Below are positions 44,049 to 52,151 of a stretch of DNA of 64,000 nucleotides, in pieces. The stretch is from DATEDA01 sp963827595 (lineage in GTDB: Bacteria; Pseudomonadota; Gammaproteobacteria; Burkholderiales; SG8-39): NCBI GenBank assembly GCA_963827595.1, contig CAWHBT010000001.1, positions 310,001-374,000 of the forward strand, read 5' to 3'. A program made the translations under genes and the position numbers. Within the stretch, counting starts at the first letter, position 1. Each line of letters begins with the position of its first letter. Under the pieces are notes generated by a model that worked only from the letters and a program-made list of their open reading frames with translations, searched no databases and was not told the origin of the DNA.

Positions 44049-44648
44049 ATGCGAACGGACAATCTCTACTCTCTTCCGGAGAACTTACCCGCCCCGGAAG
44101 ACGACCGGGCGTGTGATCACCTTCGTCGGTCAATGCTGCCGTCGATTGGGTTGAGGGCTACCTCCGGACTAACGGTCGATTTGTCCAAGGAAGGTCGACC
44201 TTGGCTGGTTGTCTATTGTTACCCCCGAACGGGACGGCCTGATCAGGAACCGCCAGGCGGAGCGGCAGCGTGGAACGCCATCCCGGGCGCGCGTGGTTGT
44301 ACGCCGCAGTCCTGTGCCTATCGGGACCACTACGCGGAGCTTGCCGCCTTGGGCGCGACGGTTTACGGCCTGAGTACGCAAGATACCGAGTATCAATCGG
44401 AGGCTGTTCAGAGGCTTCATCTGCCGTTTCCCCTTCTGAGCGATGCACAGCTTGAGTTCGCACGGGCCTTACGGTTGCCAACCTTCGCTTTCGCCGGTTT
44501 CAAGCTCATCAAACGTCTTACCATGATTGCCCATGCGGGGCGGATCGAAGAGGTGCTTTATCCTGTCTTCCCATCCGATGCAGATGCGGGGCGGGTGATC
44601 GAATGGCTAACCTCTCATTCCAGCGGCGGCGCTGAAGCGCGCCGCTGA
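44049..44648 (+). CDS. Peroxiredoxin, BCP/AhpC-TSA-like (atypical 2-Cys)
   Basis: A 199-residue thioredoxin-fold peroxidase. WLVVYCYPRTGRP is the first strand and GCTPQSCAYRDHYAEL holds the peroxidatic Cys with a second Cys five residues later, the BCP (PrxQ) arrangement. GATVYGLSTQDTEYQSEAVQRLHLPFPLLSD is the next block. It probably reduces hydrogen or organic peroxides in the cytoplasm. The gene uses more A/T-ending codons than its neighbours, hinting at acquisition from elsewhere. No clear ribosome binding site precedes ATG 44049. Confidence 0.83.
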   Translation: MRTDNLYSLPENLPAPEDDRACDHLRRSMLPSIGLRATSGLTVDLSKEGRPWLVVYCYPRTGRPDQEPPGGAAAWNAIPGARGCTPQSCAYRDHYAELAALGATVYGLSTQDTEYQSEAVQRLHLPFPLLSDAQLEFARALRLPTFAFAGFKLIKRLTMIAHAGRIEEVLYPVFPSDADAGRVIEWLTSHSSGGAEARR

Positions 44649-44704
44649 ATTCGGACGTGGTTGGCGCCCGCGCAACGCGAGCGTTGGCCGTCATAGGAGC
44701 GGTG

Positions 44705-45130
44705 ATGAGCGGCGAACGGCCCGTGATTCGGCATGATGTCCTGTCATTCTTTCTGGTCGCGTACGCGGTCGCCAGCCTGGTTCACTACGGCCACAACGCC
44801 GAGTTTCTCAACGACTACCCAAACCTCCCCGCCTGGCTAACGCGCGCGCAGGTTTACACCGCGTGGCTCGGTGTGACCGCGGTCGGCCTGGTCGGCTACC
44901 TACTGGTCCGTTCGCAGTATCGGGTCCTCGGGCTCGTCGTACTGGCGGTCTATGGACTGCTCGGTCTTGACGGTCTCGGTCACTACGCTGTCGCATCGCG
45001 ATCGGCGCACACGTGGACAATGAACCTGACCATATGGCTCGAAGTCGTCGCTGCCGTACTGCTCCTCGCAGCGGTGGCGAGCTTCATGCTAAGACTCGCG
45101 CGCACGCGTCGCGGGAACGTCAAAAGATGA
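44705..45130 (+). CDS. Four-helix membrane protein, unknown function
   Basis: A 141-residue inner-membrane protein with about four helices: VLSFFLVAYAVASLVHYGHNA, VYTAWLGVTAVGLVGYLLV, VLGLVVLAVYGLLGLDGLGHYA and LTIWLEVVAAVLLLAAVASFML. The conserved-looking HYGHNAEFLNDYPNLPAW loop follows the first helix; its two His could bind a metal. I use ATG 44705, which follows TAGGAGCG; the frame is open back to 44657. It lies 56 nt after the peroxiredoxin gene, with similar composition. I do not recognise the family. Confidence 0.7.
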   Translation: MSGERPVIRHDVLSFFLVAYAVASLVHYGHNAEFLNDYPNLPAWLTRAQVYTAWLGVTAVGLVGYLLVRSQYRVLGLVVLAVYGLLGLDGLGHYAVASRSAHTWTMNLTIWLEVVAAVLLLAAVASFMLRLARTRRGNVKR

Positions 45131-45133
45131 CGC

Positions 45134-45652
45134 ATGGCCCCGCATCAAGAACGGGGCGTCCGAACGATCGTGGCGAAAGCGAACCGCGGTTTCACGATGA
45201 TCGAGATGCTGGTGATCCTCGCGATCGTCGCCATCCTGCTGCTCATGGCGCTGCCGAGCTACCAGGACAAGTTCATCCGGGATCAGGTCGCCGAGGCGCT
45301 GCCGCTGGCGGACATCGCGAAAGCCCCGGTCGCCGCAGCGTGGACCGCCAAGCAAACCTTGCCGGGCGACAACGCCGCCGCCGCGCTGCCGCCCGCCGAG
45401 AAGATCGTGAACAACTTCATCAGCTCGGTGGCGGTCGAGAACGGCGCGGTTCACATCACGTTCGGCAATCGCGTGAACAGTCAGATCAAGGGCAAGGTCC
45501 TCTCCCTTCGCCCGGCCGTGGTGGAGGACGCGCCGATCGTTCCGGTAACTTGGGTCTGCGGGTATGCCGCGGCGCCCGACCAGATGACGGTCAAAGGCGA
45601 GAACCGGACGAACCTTCCGGCGGGCTACCTGCCGTTCCGGTGTCGCGCCTGA
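45134..45652 (+). CDS. Type IV pilin-like protein with prepilin cleavage site
   Basis: A 172-residue pilin-like protein. The prepilin peptidase site is NRG^FTMIEMLV, with Glu at mature position 5, followed by the hydrophobic N-terminal helix (LAIVAILLLMALPSY). The C-terminal part holds two Cys (WVCGY and PFRCRA) forming the D-region loop expected of a major pilin. GTG 45170 gives a short leader and ATG 45134 a 19-residue one. No assembly genes (pilB, pilC, pilD) are near, so it is an orphan pilin or pseudopilin gene. It ends 26 nt before the stop of the convergent GGDEF-EAL gene. Confidence 0.83.
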   Translation: MAPHQERGVRTIVAKANRGFTMIEMLVILAIVAILLLMALPSYQDKFIRDQVAEALPLADIAKAPVAAAWTAKQTLPGDNAAAALPPAEKIVNNFISSVAVENGAVHITFGNRVNSQIKGKVLSLRPAVVEDAPIVPVTWVCGYAAAPDQMTVKGENRTNLPAGYLPFRCRA

Positions 45653-45678
45653 GCGCGCCCCCGAACACGAGCGGTGAA

Positions 45679-47706
45679 CTACACCACTCCGGCGGTCTCC
45701 TCCGGCGCCGGCGCAAGTCTCCGAACGGCGTCCACCACATCATCCGCGGGCAGCGGGTGACTGAAGAGGAACCCCTGCAGCTCCGTGCAGTAGCGCGCGC
45801 GCAGGAAGTCGGCCTGACGAATCTCCTCCACGCCCTCGGCGACGAGACCGATGCCCAGGCTCTTCGCCAGCGCCGAGATCGCCTCGACGATGGCCGCATC
45901 CTTCGCGTTGGTGTGGAGGTCGTGCACGAAGCTGCTGTCGATCTTCAGGCAGTCGATCGGGAAGCGCTTCAGGTAGTTGAGCGACGAGTAGCCGGTGCCG
46001 AAGTCGTCGATCGAGAGGGTGACGCCGAGCGCCTTCAGCCGCTGCATGATCACGACCGCGTTCTCGGCGCTCTCGACGAGCAGGCTCTCGGTGAGCTCGA
46101 GCTCGAGGCATTCGGGGGCGAGGCCGCTCGACTCGAGCGCATCGCGAATCGTCTCCACGAGCGCCTCGTTGCGGAACTGGCGCGACGAGATGTTGACCGA
46201 GATGCGCATCGTCCGCAGGCCCGTCTCCTGCCACACCTTGGCCTGCCGGCACGCGGTTCGCAGCACCCAGGCGCCGACCGGGACGATCAGGCCGGACTCC
46301 TCCAGCAGCGGCACGAAGTTGCCCGGCGCAACGAGCCCCGCCTGGGGGTTGTTCCAGCGCAGCAGCGCCTCGATGCTGACCACGCGTCGCGTCGCCGTCG
46401 ACACCCGCGGCTGATAGTGGAGGACGAACTCGCCGTTCTTCAGCGCGCGCTCCAGATCGGCCTCGAGCCGCAGCTGGCTCTCCACGTGCTCGGTCATCTC
46501 CTGCGTGAAGAACGCGTAGCGGTTGCGGCCGACGTCCTTGGCGCGATACATGGCCGCGTCGGCGGCCTTCACCAGCCGCTCGCCGCGCTGATCGTCCCGG
46601 GGATAGATCGCGATGCCGATGCTCGCGGTGGGGGTGAGCTCGTGATGCGCGATCTCGGCCGGCTGGGCCACGGCCGAGATCATGCGCGCGGCGACCGCCG
46701 CCACCTCCTCGGGGGTGCGGACGTTCTCGAGCAGCACCGTGAACTCGTCGCCGCCCATGCGGAACAGGATGTCGGTCTCGCGGATGCAGGTCTTGAGGCG
46801 GCTCGCCACGATCCGCAGCAGCTCGTCGCCCGCCTCGTGGCCGAGGCTGTCGTTCACGCGCTTGAAGCGATCGACGTCGAGGAACATCAGCGCCACCGAC
46901 CAGCCGAAGCGCTTCGAGCGGCGCATCGCCTCCTCGAGGTGCTCCGCGAAGCTGGTCCGGTTCGGCAGCCCGGTGAGAAGATCGTGGTACGCCTGGTAGC
47001 GGATGCGCTCCTCGTTCGCGACCCGCTGCGCCTCCTGCTGGCGGAGGAGCCGATCGGCGCGGCCCGCCATCCACAGCATCAGGAGGTAGAGCACCGACAC
47101 GGCGCCGACCACGCCGATGACGATCTGCGACTGGGTCCGCTCCATCTTCGACACCAGAGCGGTCACGTCCGAATAGACCTCCATCACGGCCTCGACCGCC
47201 GCGGCGGCGTCGGTGTGCACCGGGACGTACGTGGCGATCAGGTTCCGGTCGTTGATCACCCCCTCCCAGGCGTCGAAGCGGTCGCGGAACGTGATGTCGC
47301 TCACCGTCGTACCCACCCGGGCGCCGCGGAAGCCGGGGTTTTCCGACTTGTCCTCGCCGATCTGCCGGAAGTCGGTCGAGAAGACCGTCAGGCCGTCCAG
47401 GTTGTAGATCTTCACCTTGACGACGTCGAGGCCCTTGGCGAGCACCTTCAGGTCCTGCTGCAGCTCGCCGATTTCGACGCGCGCGCGCAGGTCGGGGGGC
47501 GGGATCTCGCCGGCGTGTCGCACGAACACGGCGTAGCGCGGCCAGATCGAGTTGGCGAAGGTTCTGGTCAGGGCCACGTTCGACCGGGTCTCGCTCTCGA
47601 TCAAGGCCTCGAACGCGAGCCGCCGATAGAACCACGACAGCGCCACGATGACCGCAACCACTGCGACCAGGCCCACGAACGACGTATAGCGGAAGAGTTT
47701 GGACAC
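45679..47706 (-). CDS. Membrane-bound GGDEF-EAL protein (cyclic-di-GMP synthase/phosphodiesterase)
   Basis: A 675-residue protein. An N-terminal helix (about 10-26), a periplasmic sensor region and a second helix near residue 200 are followed by a GGDEF domain (RMGGDEF intact, so cyclase activity is possible) and a complete EAL domain: EALLRW, VNISSRQF, ELTESLL, DDFGTGYSS, CLKIDSSFV, EGVEE and QGFLF. All EAL metal/catalytic residues appear present. Both activities are possible; which one dominates is not visible. A 21-bp palindrome lies about 100 nt upstream. Confidence 0.92.
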   Translation of the reverse strand: MSKLFRYTSFVGLVAVVAVIVALSWFYRRLAFEALIESETRSNVALTRTFANSIWPRYAVFVRHAGEIPPPDLRARVEIGELQQDLKVLAKGLDVVKVKIYNLDGLTVFSTDFRQIGEDKSENPGFRGARVGTTVSDITFRDRFDAWEGVINDRNLIATYVPVHTDAAAAVEAVMEVYSDVTALVSKMERTQSQIVIGVVGAVSVLYLLMLWMAGRADRLLRQQEAQRVANEERIRYQAYHDLLTGLPNRTSFAEHLEEAMRRSKRFGWSVALMFLDVDRFKRVNDSLGHEAGDELLRIVASRLKTCIRETDILFRMGGDEFTVLLENVRTPEEVAAVAARMISAVAQPAEIAHHELTPTASIGIAIYPRDDQRGERLVKAADAAMYRAKDVGRNRYAFFTQEMTEHVESQLRLEADLERALKNGEFVLHYQPRVSTATRRVVSIEALLRWNNPQAGLVAPGNFVPLLEESGLIVPVGAWVLRTACRQAKVWQETGLRTMRISVNISSRQFRNEALVETIRDALESSGLAPECLELELTESLLVESAENAVVIMQRLKALGVTLSIDDFGTGYSSLNYLKRFPIDCLKIDSSFVHDLHTNAKDAAIVEAISALAKSLGIGLVAEGVEEIRQADFLRARYCTELQGFLFSHPLPADDVVDAVRRLAPAPEETAGVV

Positions 47707-47806
47707 CGGGGAGCTTTTCTACGAACCGGTGAGCGTATTCCGGCGCGCCGCCGGGTGAAAGCAGAAATCCCCTCGTCGTCCGACGGCTGTTGCGCGGCGT
47801 CTCGCG

Positions 47807-47827
47807 CGGCGTGAATATTTCACGCCG
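47807..47827. promoter_or_regulatory. 21-bp palindrome between the GTPase and GGDEF-EAL genes
   Basis: Perfect 9-bp arms CGGCGTGAA (47807-47815) and TTCACGCCG (47819-47827) around TAT. It lies 100 nt upstream of the GGDEF-EAL start and 33 nt after the GTPase stop, both on the reverse strand. Without a T-run it fits an operator better than an intrinsic terminator, although a hairpin at the GTPase transcript end remains possible. Confidence 0.4.
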
Positions 47828-47859
47828 TGGGCGCTACGCGCTGGCGCGCGGGTTGCCCG

Positions 47860-48888
47860 TCAGGCGTGCAACTCGACCACGTCGCCGTCCTCCAGCCGGT
47901 GTTCCCGGCCGACGTGCTGCCCGTCGAACCCCGACTTGCCCCACACGCGCGCGTACTTGAGCGATTGCGCGATGTCCTTGTGGACCAGGCGCGCGACGTC
48001 TTCGACCGTCTGACCGCGCCGCAGCGTGAACGGATGCTCCTTCGCCGGCGGCTTGCCGGGCGCCTTGGTGTAGACGCGCACGATGCCGAGGTTGCGGACG
48101 AGCCAGGGGCCGAGCGCCCCCAGCCCCTGGCCGGTCGTCGCCGAGGTCGGCGCCGCGGGGTAGCGGGATCCGGTCAGCTCGCGAAACGCGTCGAGCTCGG
48201 CACCCTCGTCGTCGCTCAGATCCGCCTTGTTGGCGACGAGCAGCGTCGGCAACCGCAGCGCGAATGGATCGTCGTCGACGTCGGGGCCGCCCCTGACCGG
48301 CGCGGCGTCCGCGTACGGCCAGCGGTCCGCGAGCGTGACCCGCTTCTCGCGCAGCAGTGCGTGCACGGCCTGGACCTGCTCGACGCAATTCGGCTCGCCG
48401 AGATCGACCACGAGCAGGCACGCGTCGGCGGTCTGCAGCGCTCCGGCGAGCCACGGCACCGCGTGCTCCGGCGAGACGGCCGGCAGATCGACGAGCTGGA
48501 AGGAGATGTCCTCGTGCACCATCATCCCCGGCTCCGGGACCTGGGTCGTGAACGGGTACTCCGCGACGTGCGCGCCCGACCCGGTCAGCCGCGCGTGCAA
48601 CGCCGACTTGCCGGAGTTCGGCGGGCCGACCAGCGCGACCTGCGCCGCGCCCTCGGGGCGGACCACGAGGGCGGGCCCGCCGCGCGCGCCGCCCTTCCGC
48701 GGTCCTTCCAGCTCCTCGGAGAGCTCCTTGATGCGGCGCTTGATGTCGGCCTGGAGGTGATCGGTCCCCTTGTGCTTGGGGATCGTCCGCAGCATCTCGC
48801 GCAGCCAGTCGAGCCGCTCGCGCGGATCGCGTGCCTTCCGGAACGCGGCTTCCGCGGCCTTGTACTCGGGCGAGAGGTTGGCGGGCAT
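47860..48888 (-). CDS. DRG/Obg-like GTPase with TGS domain
   Basis: A 342-residue GTPase. An N-terminal helical segment is followed by a P-loop GPPNSGKSAL, a G3 motif VDLPA (Gly of DxxG replaced by Ala) and G4 NKAD. The C-terminal TGS domain reads RVYTKAPGKPPAKEHPFTLRRGQTVEDVARLVHKDIAQSL. This architecture is that of the eukaryotic/archaeal DRG family, with scattered bacterial members of unknown role, probably ribosome- or RNA-linked. GTP hydrolysis may be altered by the G3 change. Confidence 0.85.
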   Translation of the reverse strand: MPANLSPEYKAAEAAFRKARDPRERLDWLREMLRTIPKHKGTDHLQADIKRRIKELSEELEGPRKGGARGGPALVVRPEGAAQVALVGPPNSGKSALHARLTGSGAHVAEYPFTTQVPEPGMMVHEDISFQLVDLPAVSPEHAVPWLAGALQTADACLLVVDLGEPNCVEQVQAVHALLREKRVTLADRWPYADAAPVRGGPDVDDDPFALRLPTLLVANKADLSDDEGAELDAFRELTGSRYPAAPTSATTGQGLGALGPWLVRNLGIVRVYTKAPGKPPAKEHPFTLRRGQTVEDVARLVHKDIAQSLKYARVWGKSGFDGQHVGREHRLEDGDVVELHA

Positions 48889-49100
48889 TGGCTTGCGGCC
48901 GGCGCCGGGAATCTTACGTCCACCGCCGCACGCGCGCCGGTTGTCGGCGACCGGCGACAGTCATCGCGGCGCGCAATACGACCATCGCTCTAGTCCGACG
49001 CTCCACTTCCGCCGCGGCCCACGATCGATTAGGTTGTCGGCACCCGTGATCGGGCACCGGCGAACCGCCGGACCGCACGTCGATCACACCGAAGGTGCAG

Positions 49101-49910
49101 ATGCAGTTCGAGTTCCCCGGCCCCCGCACGAACAGCGAACGCCACGAGCGGCGCGCGCGCGCGCCTTGCCTGGTCTGGGCGGACCTGACCGGTGGCGCCC
49201 GGGCGTCCGGGCTGTTTGCGGAGCTCGCGCGCGTCTACCGCGCCATGCGGGTGTCGGAGTGGAGCGCCGTCGCGAGCACGATCGGCGCCGCCACGCCGCT
49301 CGTGCTGTGCGTCGAATTCGACCGGCCCCGGCCGTCGGACCTGGAGCCGCTCGCCGAGCTCACGCGGCGCGACCCCACGGTGCCGGTCCTCATGCTCACG
49401 GCGCAGCACTCGGCGGAGCTCGTGCTCCAGGCGCTCCGCGTGCGGGTCTGGGACTACCTCGTGAAGCCCGTGGCCCTGCCGGAGCTGCACGGGAGGATCA
49501 CGACCCTCCTGGGGCAATCGGGCGCGGCGCAGGAGCGCACCGACGAGGCGATCCGGGTGCCGGCTTCGCCGCCGCCGAGCCGGCGCGACCAGCGCACCGC
49601 ACCCGCGATCGCGTTGATCGCCGCGAACTTTCACGAGCGGGTCGATCTCACCGCCGCAGCGCGCGTCTGCCACTTGAGTCCCTCGCACTTCAGCCGGATG
49701 TTCAAGCGGGAGCACGGCGTGACGTTCAGCCGCTACCTCGTGCAGTACCGCATCCGCCGCGCGTGCGACCTGCTCGTCGCGCCCGGGGTGTCGGTGAAAG
49801 AGGTCGGCTTCGGCGTGGGCTTCAACGATCTCGCGTACTTCTCGCGGACGTTCCGCCGCTGCGTGGGGGTCTGCCCGACGCAGTACCAATCCGGCTCGCC
49901 CGGTCAGTAG
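49101..49910 (+). CDS. AraC-family regulator with a degenerate receiver-like domain
   Basis: A 269-residue regulator. The first half resembles a response-regulator receiver: the phosphoacceptor strand reads LVLCVEFDRP where LVLLDxxxP is expected, so the Asp is lost or displaced, while the Thr (MLTAQHS) and Lys (YLVKPV) strands are kept. The C-terminal half is a two-helix-turn-helix AraC domain: VDLTAAARVCHLSPSHFSRMFKREHG and SVKEVGFGVGFNDLAYFSRTFRRCVGVCPTQY. Direct repeats lie directly downstream (49921-49954). ATG 49101 is set by GAAGG; the GTG at 49095 overlaps that site. It may regulate the following operon without phosphorylation. Confidence 0.88.
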   Translation: MQFEFPGPRTNSERHERRARAPCLVWADLTGGARASGLFAELARVYRAMRVSEWSAVASTIGAATPLVLCVEFDRPRPSDLEPLAELTRRDPTVPVLMLTAQHSAELVLQALRVRVWDYLVKPVALPELHGRITTLLGQSGAAQERTDEAIRVPASPPPSRRDQRTAPAIALIAANFHERVDLTAAARVCHLSPSHFSRMFKREHGVTFSRYLVQYRIRRACDLLVAPGVSVKEVGFGVGFNDLAYFSRTFRRCVGVCPTQYQSGSPGQ

Positions 49911-49920
49911 CGCCGCGTGC

Positions 49921-49954
49921 GCGGATTGTCCAAGCGCTCGGCGGATCTGTCCAA
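49921..49954 (+). promoter_or_regulatory. Direct-repeat operator candidate for the AraC-type regulator
   Basis: GCGGATTGTCCAA (49921-49933) and GCGGATCTGTCCAA (49941-49954) are near-identical direct repeats about 20-21 bp apart, two helical turns, the classic layout for AraC-type sites. They lie 10 nt after the regulator stop and 115 nt before the next gene. A weak -10-like TGCTAA occurs at 49971-49976. Confidence 0.55.
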
Positions 49955-50068
49955 CCCGTTGCCGGGTTTGTGCTAACGCCGCGACGCCGCCGCTCCTTAC
50001 AGTCGGGTCCGGAGCTGCAAGGCGTAGCTTCCAAACCGAGTCTTCAATCATCGAAAGGAGTCGTAGCA

Positions 50069-50770
50069 ATGAGAGCAGCAACCAAAGTCGAGCTCCGGCA
50101 CCCCGCGCCGGAGGCCGCAGAACGCGGCGCCGGGCTGGAGGTCGTCCGCCCGTACCGTGAGACCACCGCCGACGACATCAAGGCGCTCGTCGAGGCGCGC
50201 GTCAAGAGCGCGCTGGACGAGGCGATGCAGCGCCAGCGCCCGGAGATCGCCGAGCCCCAAGGCTGGTGGAACCTCTACGCGCTGGGCCCGATCCAGCCGG
50301 TCGCCATCGGCGGACCCTTGCTCCCGCACCAGATCATCAAGGTGGGCGAGCCCGCGTTCGTCGCGACGGTGATGTTCCTGAACCCGTTCCTCGTGATCGC
50401 GCCGGGGACGACCGCCGGGGACGTGCTGTCGAACTTCGCGCTGCCGTACGAGGTCCGGTACCAGACCGGAAACCTGACGAGCTGGTCCATCGGCCAGGCG
50501 AACATGAACGTGGTCCATTCGGGCGGGGGTTTCAACCTCGTCCCGGGCGTGTACACCTACGTCGACATTCTCGCGTTCACCGGCAACACGCCGGGGCTCT
50601 ACGAGATGAACGTCTCGGCCCGCATCCTGGGCGCGACGCCGCCGTTCGTGAATGCGCCGCAGTTCGCGGGGTACGCCCGCGCGGTCGTGGACTTCGACCC
50701 CGACCTCTTCATCTCGCCGGCGCCTGGCTTCCAGTTCGACCAGCCGATCCGGTTCCAGGTCTATCCCTGA
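50069..50770 (+). CDS. Unrecognised 233-residue protein, probably beta-rich
   Basis: I do not recognise the family. The first 60 residues are charged and helical (ADDIKALVEARVKSALDEAMQ), and the rest is rich in beta-strand and Pro/Gly turns, such as VGEPAFVATVMFLNPFLVIAPGTTAG and a central SGGGFNLVPGVYTYVDILAF. It has no signal peptide, no Cys and no evident catalytic motif. A good ribosome binding site, GAAAGGAGTCG, precedes ATG 50069. It lies between an AraC-type regulator with direct repeats and a NAL1-like protease, so it could be the protease's substrate or partner. Confidence 0.7.
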   Translation: MRAATKVELRHPAPEAAERGAGLEVVRPYRETTADDIKALVEARVKSALDEAMQRQRPEIAEPQGWWNLYALGPIQPVAIGGPLLPHQIIKVGEPAFVATVMFLNPFLVIAPGTTAGDVLSNFALPYEVRYQTGNLTSWSIGQANMNVVHSGGGFNLVPGVYTYVDILAFTGNTPGLYEMNVSARILGATPPFVNAPQFAGYARAVVDFDPDLFISPAPGFQFDQPIRFQVYP

Positions 50771-50845
50771 TTCACCTGGTGGTGGTAAGTCGGCGGTGCC
50801 GGGCGCGAGGTTTGCGCCCGGCACCGATCGACCGGGAGTCAAGTC

Positions 50846-51808
50846 ATGCTGATCGATTCTGCCACGCGCGCGCGGGGCCGCCTCGCGTTGCACGAGGCCG
50901 CTCGCCGGCATCTCTACGACGGCAACGTCACGTCGATCGACTTCGGTTTTCCGAGCCGCGGCGGGCGGCGGGTCAGGGGCAAGCCGGCGATCCGGTTCCA
51001 CGTCGCGAGGAAGCTCAGCGGGTTCGCGCTTGAGCGGGCGGTCGGCGTGGGCGAAACGGCGCCGCTGCCGACGTTCGTCGGCGAGTTCGAGACCGACGTC
51101 GTCGAAGGGAGGTATCGCCCGCACTGGTGGATGTGGCAGCCGACGACGTCGCGCCCGCGGCTGCGCCGGCACGACCCGCTGCGGGGCGGCATCAGCGTTT
51201 CGCGCGAGGGGCAGTACGGCCCGGGCACGCTCGGCGGCGTCGTGCGCGACCGCGCGACCGGCGAGCCGATGCTCCTCAGCAATTGGCACGTGTTCGTCGC
51301 CGACTGGTCGACCCGCCCGGGCGTGGCGGTCTACCAACCGGGGCGCCGGGACGGCGGCACGTTTCAGGACCTCGTGGCCAGGTACACGCGGGACGCGATG
51401 GACGTCAACCTGGATGCCGCGGTCGCCCTGACCGTCGATTCGCGCCGGCTGTCCGACGAGCAGCTCGAGCTCGGCCGGGTGCGCGGGCTGACCGAGCCCG
51501 CGCTCGGAATGCGGGTCGTGAAATCGGGCCGACAGACGGGGATCACCTACGGCGAGGTCACGGGTGTCGACGGCACGGTGAAGCTCAGGTACGGGTTCCT
51601 CGACCGCGTGATCAGGCGGGTCGTGACGATCGAGCCGATCGCCGGCGCGGGCGAGGTCAGCGACGGCGGCGACTCCGGTTCCCTGTGGCTCGACGCCGCG
51701 AGCCGCGCCGGCGTCGCGCTGCACTTCGCCGGCAGCAACTTGCCCGAACGAGCGCTCGGGATGGAAATCAGCCCGGTCCTCGACGCGCTGGGCGTCGACC
51801 TCGCGTGA
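50846..51808 (+). CDS. NAL1-like trypsin-fold serine protease with an N-terminal domain
   Basis: A 320-residue protein of the plant NAL1-like/bacterial trypsin-fold group. Triad candidates are H148 (LLSNWHV), D190 (NLDAAVA) and S277 (GGDSGSL). Residues 27-92 form an N-terminal domain (NVTSIDFGF, AIRFHV, LPTFVGEFETDVVEGRY) found before many trypsin-like domains of this class. There is no signal peptide, so it is probably cytoplasmic. ATG 50846 follows a weak ribosome site. GTGA at the end overlaps the next gene, which encodes a separate copy of the N-terminal domain. Confidence 0.83.
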   Translation: MLIDSATRARGRLALHEAARRHLYDGNVTSIDFGFPSRGGRRVRGKPAIRFHVARKLSGFALERAVGVGETAPLPTFVGEFETDVVEGRYRPHWWMWQPTTSRPRLRRHDPLRGGISVSREGQYGPGTLGGVVRDRATGEPMLLSNWHVFVADWSTRPGVAVYQPGRRDGGTFQDLVARYTRDAMDVNLDAAVALTVDSRRLSDEQLELGRVRGLTEPALGMRVVKSGRQTGITYGEVTGVDGTVKLRYGFLDRVIRRVVTIEPIAGAGEVSDGGDSGSLWLDAASRAGVALHFAGSNLPERALGMEISPVLDALGVDLA

Positions 51809-52038
51809 CCGATGCGCGCGCGCGGCAAGCCCGATCGGCGCTCGAGCAGCGGCTGTTCGCGATCCCTGAAGTCCGGCTGATCGACATCGGCCTCGAGCCC
51901 GCGGCCGACGGACCGGAAAGGCAGACCGTTCTCCGGGTGCATCTCGCGCCGGGAACCGACCACCGCTCCCTCCCCATTCCGGAGCACGTCGACGGCATCC
52001 CGGTGCGCGTCGTCGCCGGCGACTACCGCCCGGGCTGA
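51805..52038 (+). CDS. Small protein resembling the protease's N-terminal domain
   Basis: A 77-residue protein from GTG 51805, overlapping the protease stop by 4 nt. Its order of motifs follows the protease N-terminal domain: LIDIGL against SIDFGF, VLRVHL against AIRFHV, and IPEHVDGIPVRVVAGDYRP against the protease's LPTFVGEFETDVVEGRYRP. This domain without a catalytic part could act as a competing pro-domain, an inhibitor or an adaptor. No signal peptide or ribosome site of its own is visible, in line with translational coupling to the protease. Confidence 0.72.
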   Translation: MTDARARQARSALEQRLFAIPEVRLIDIGLEPAADGPERQTVLRVHLAPGTDHRSLPIPEHVDGIPVRVVAGDYRPG

Positions 52039-52151
52039 GCGGTCCGGTCGGTGAAGAGGCCTTCCCACCGCACAAACACGGCAAATGTCCACGGCCGGGC
52101 GCCCCGGACCCGATAAGATTCAGGGCTCGGGGAGCGAGGGGAGAGCCGACA

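Noticed and set aside
45013..47814. 933-codon plus-strand frame across the pilin and GGDEF-EAL region
   Set aside because: It overlaps an intact GGDEF-EAL protein antisense and has no recognisable domain.
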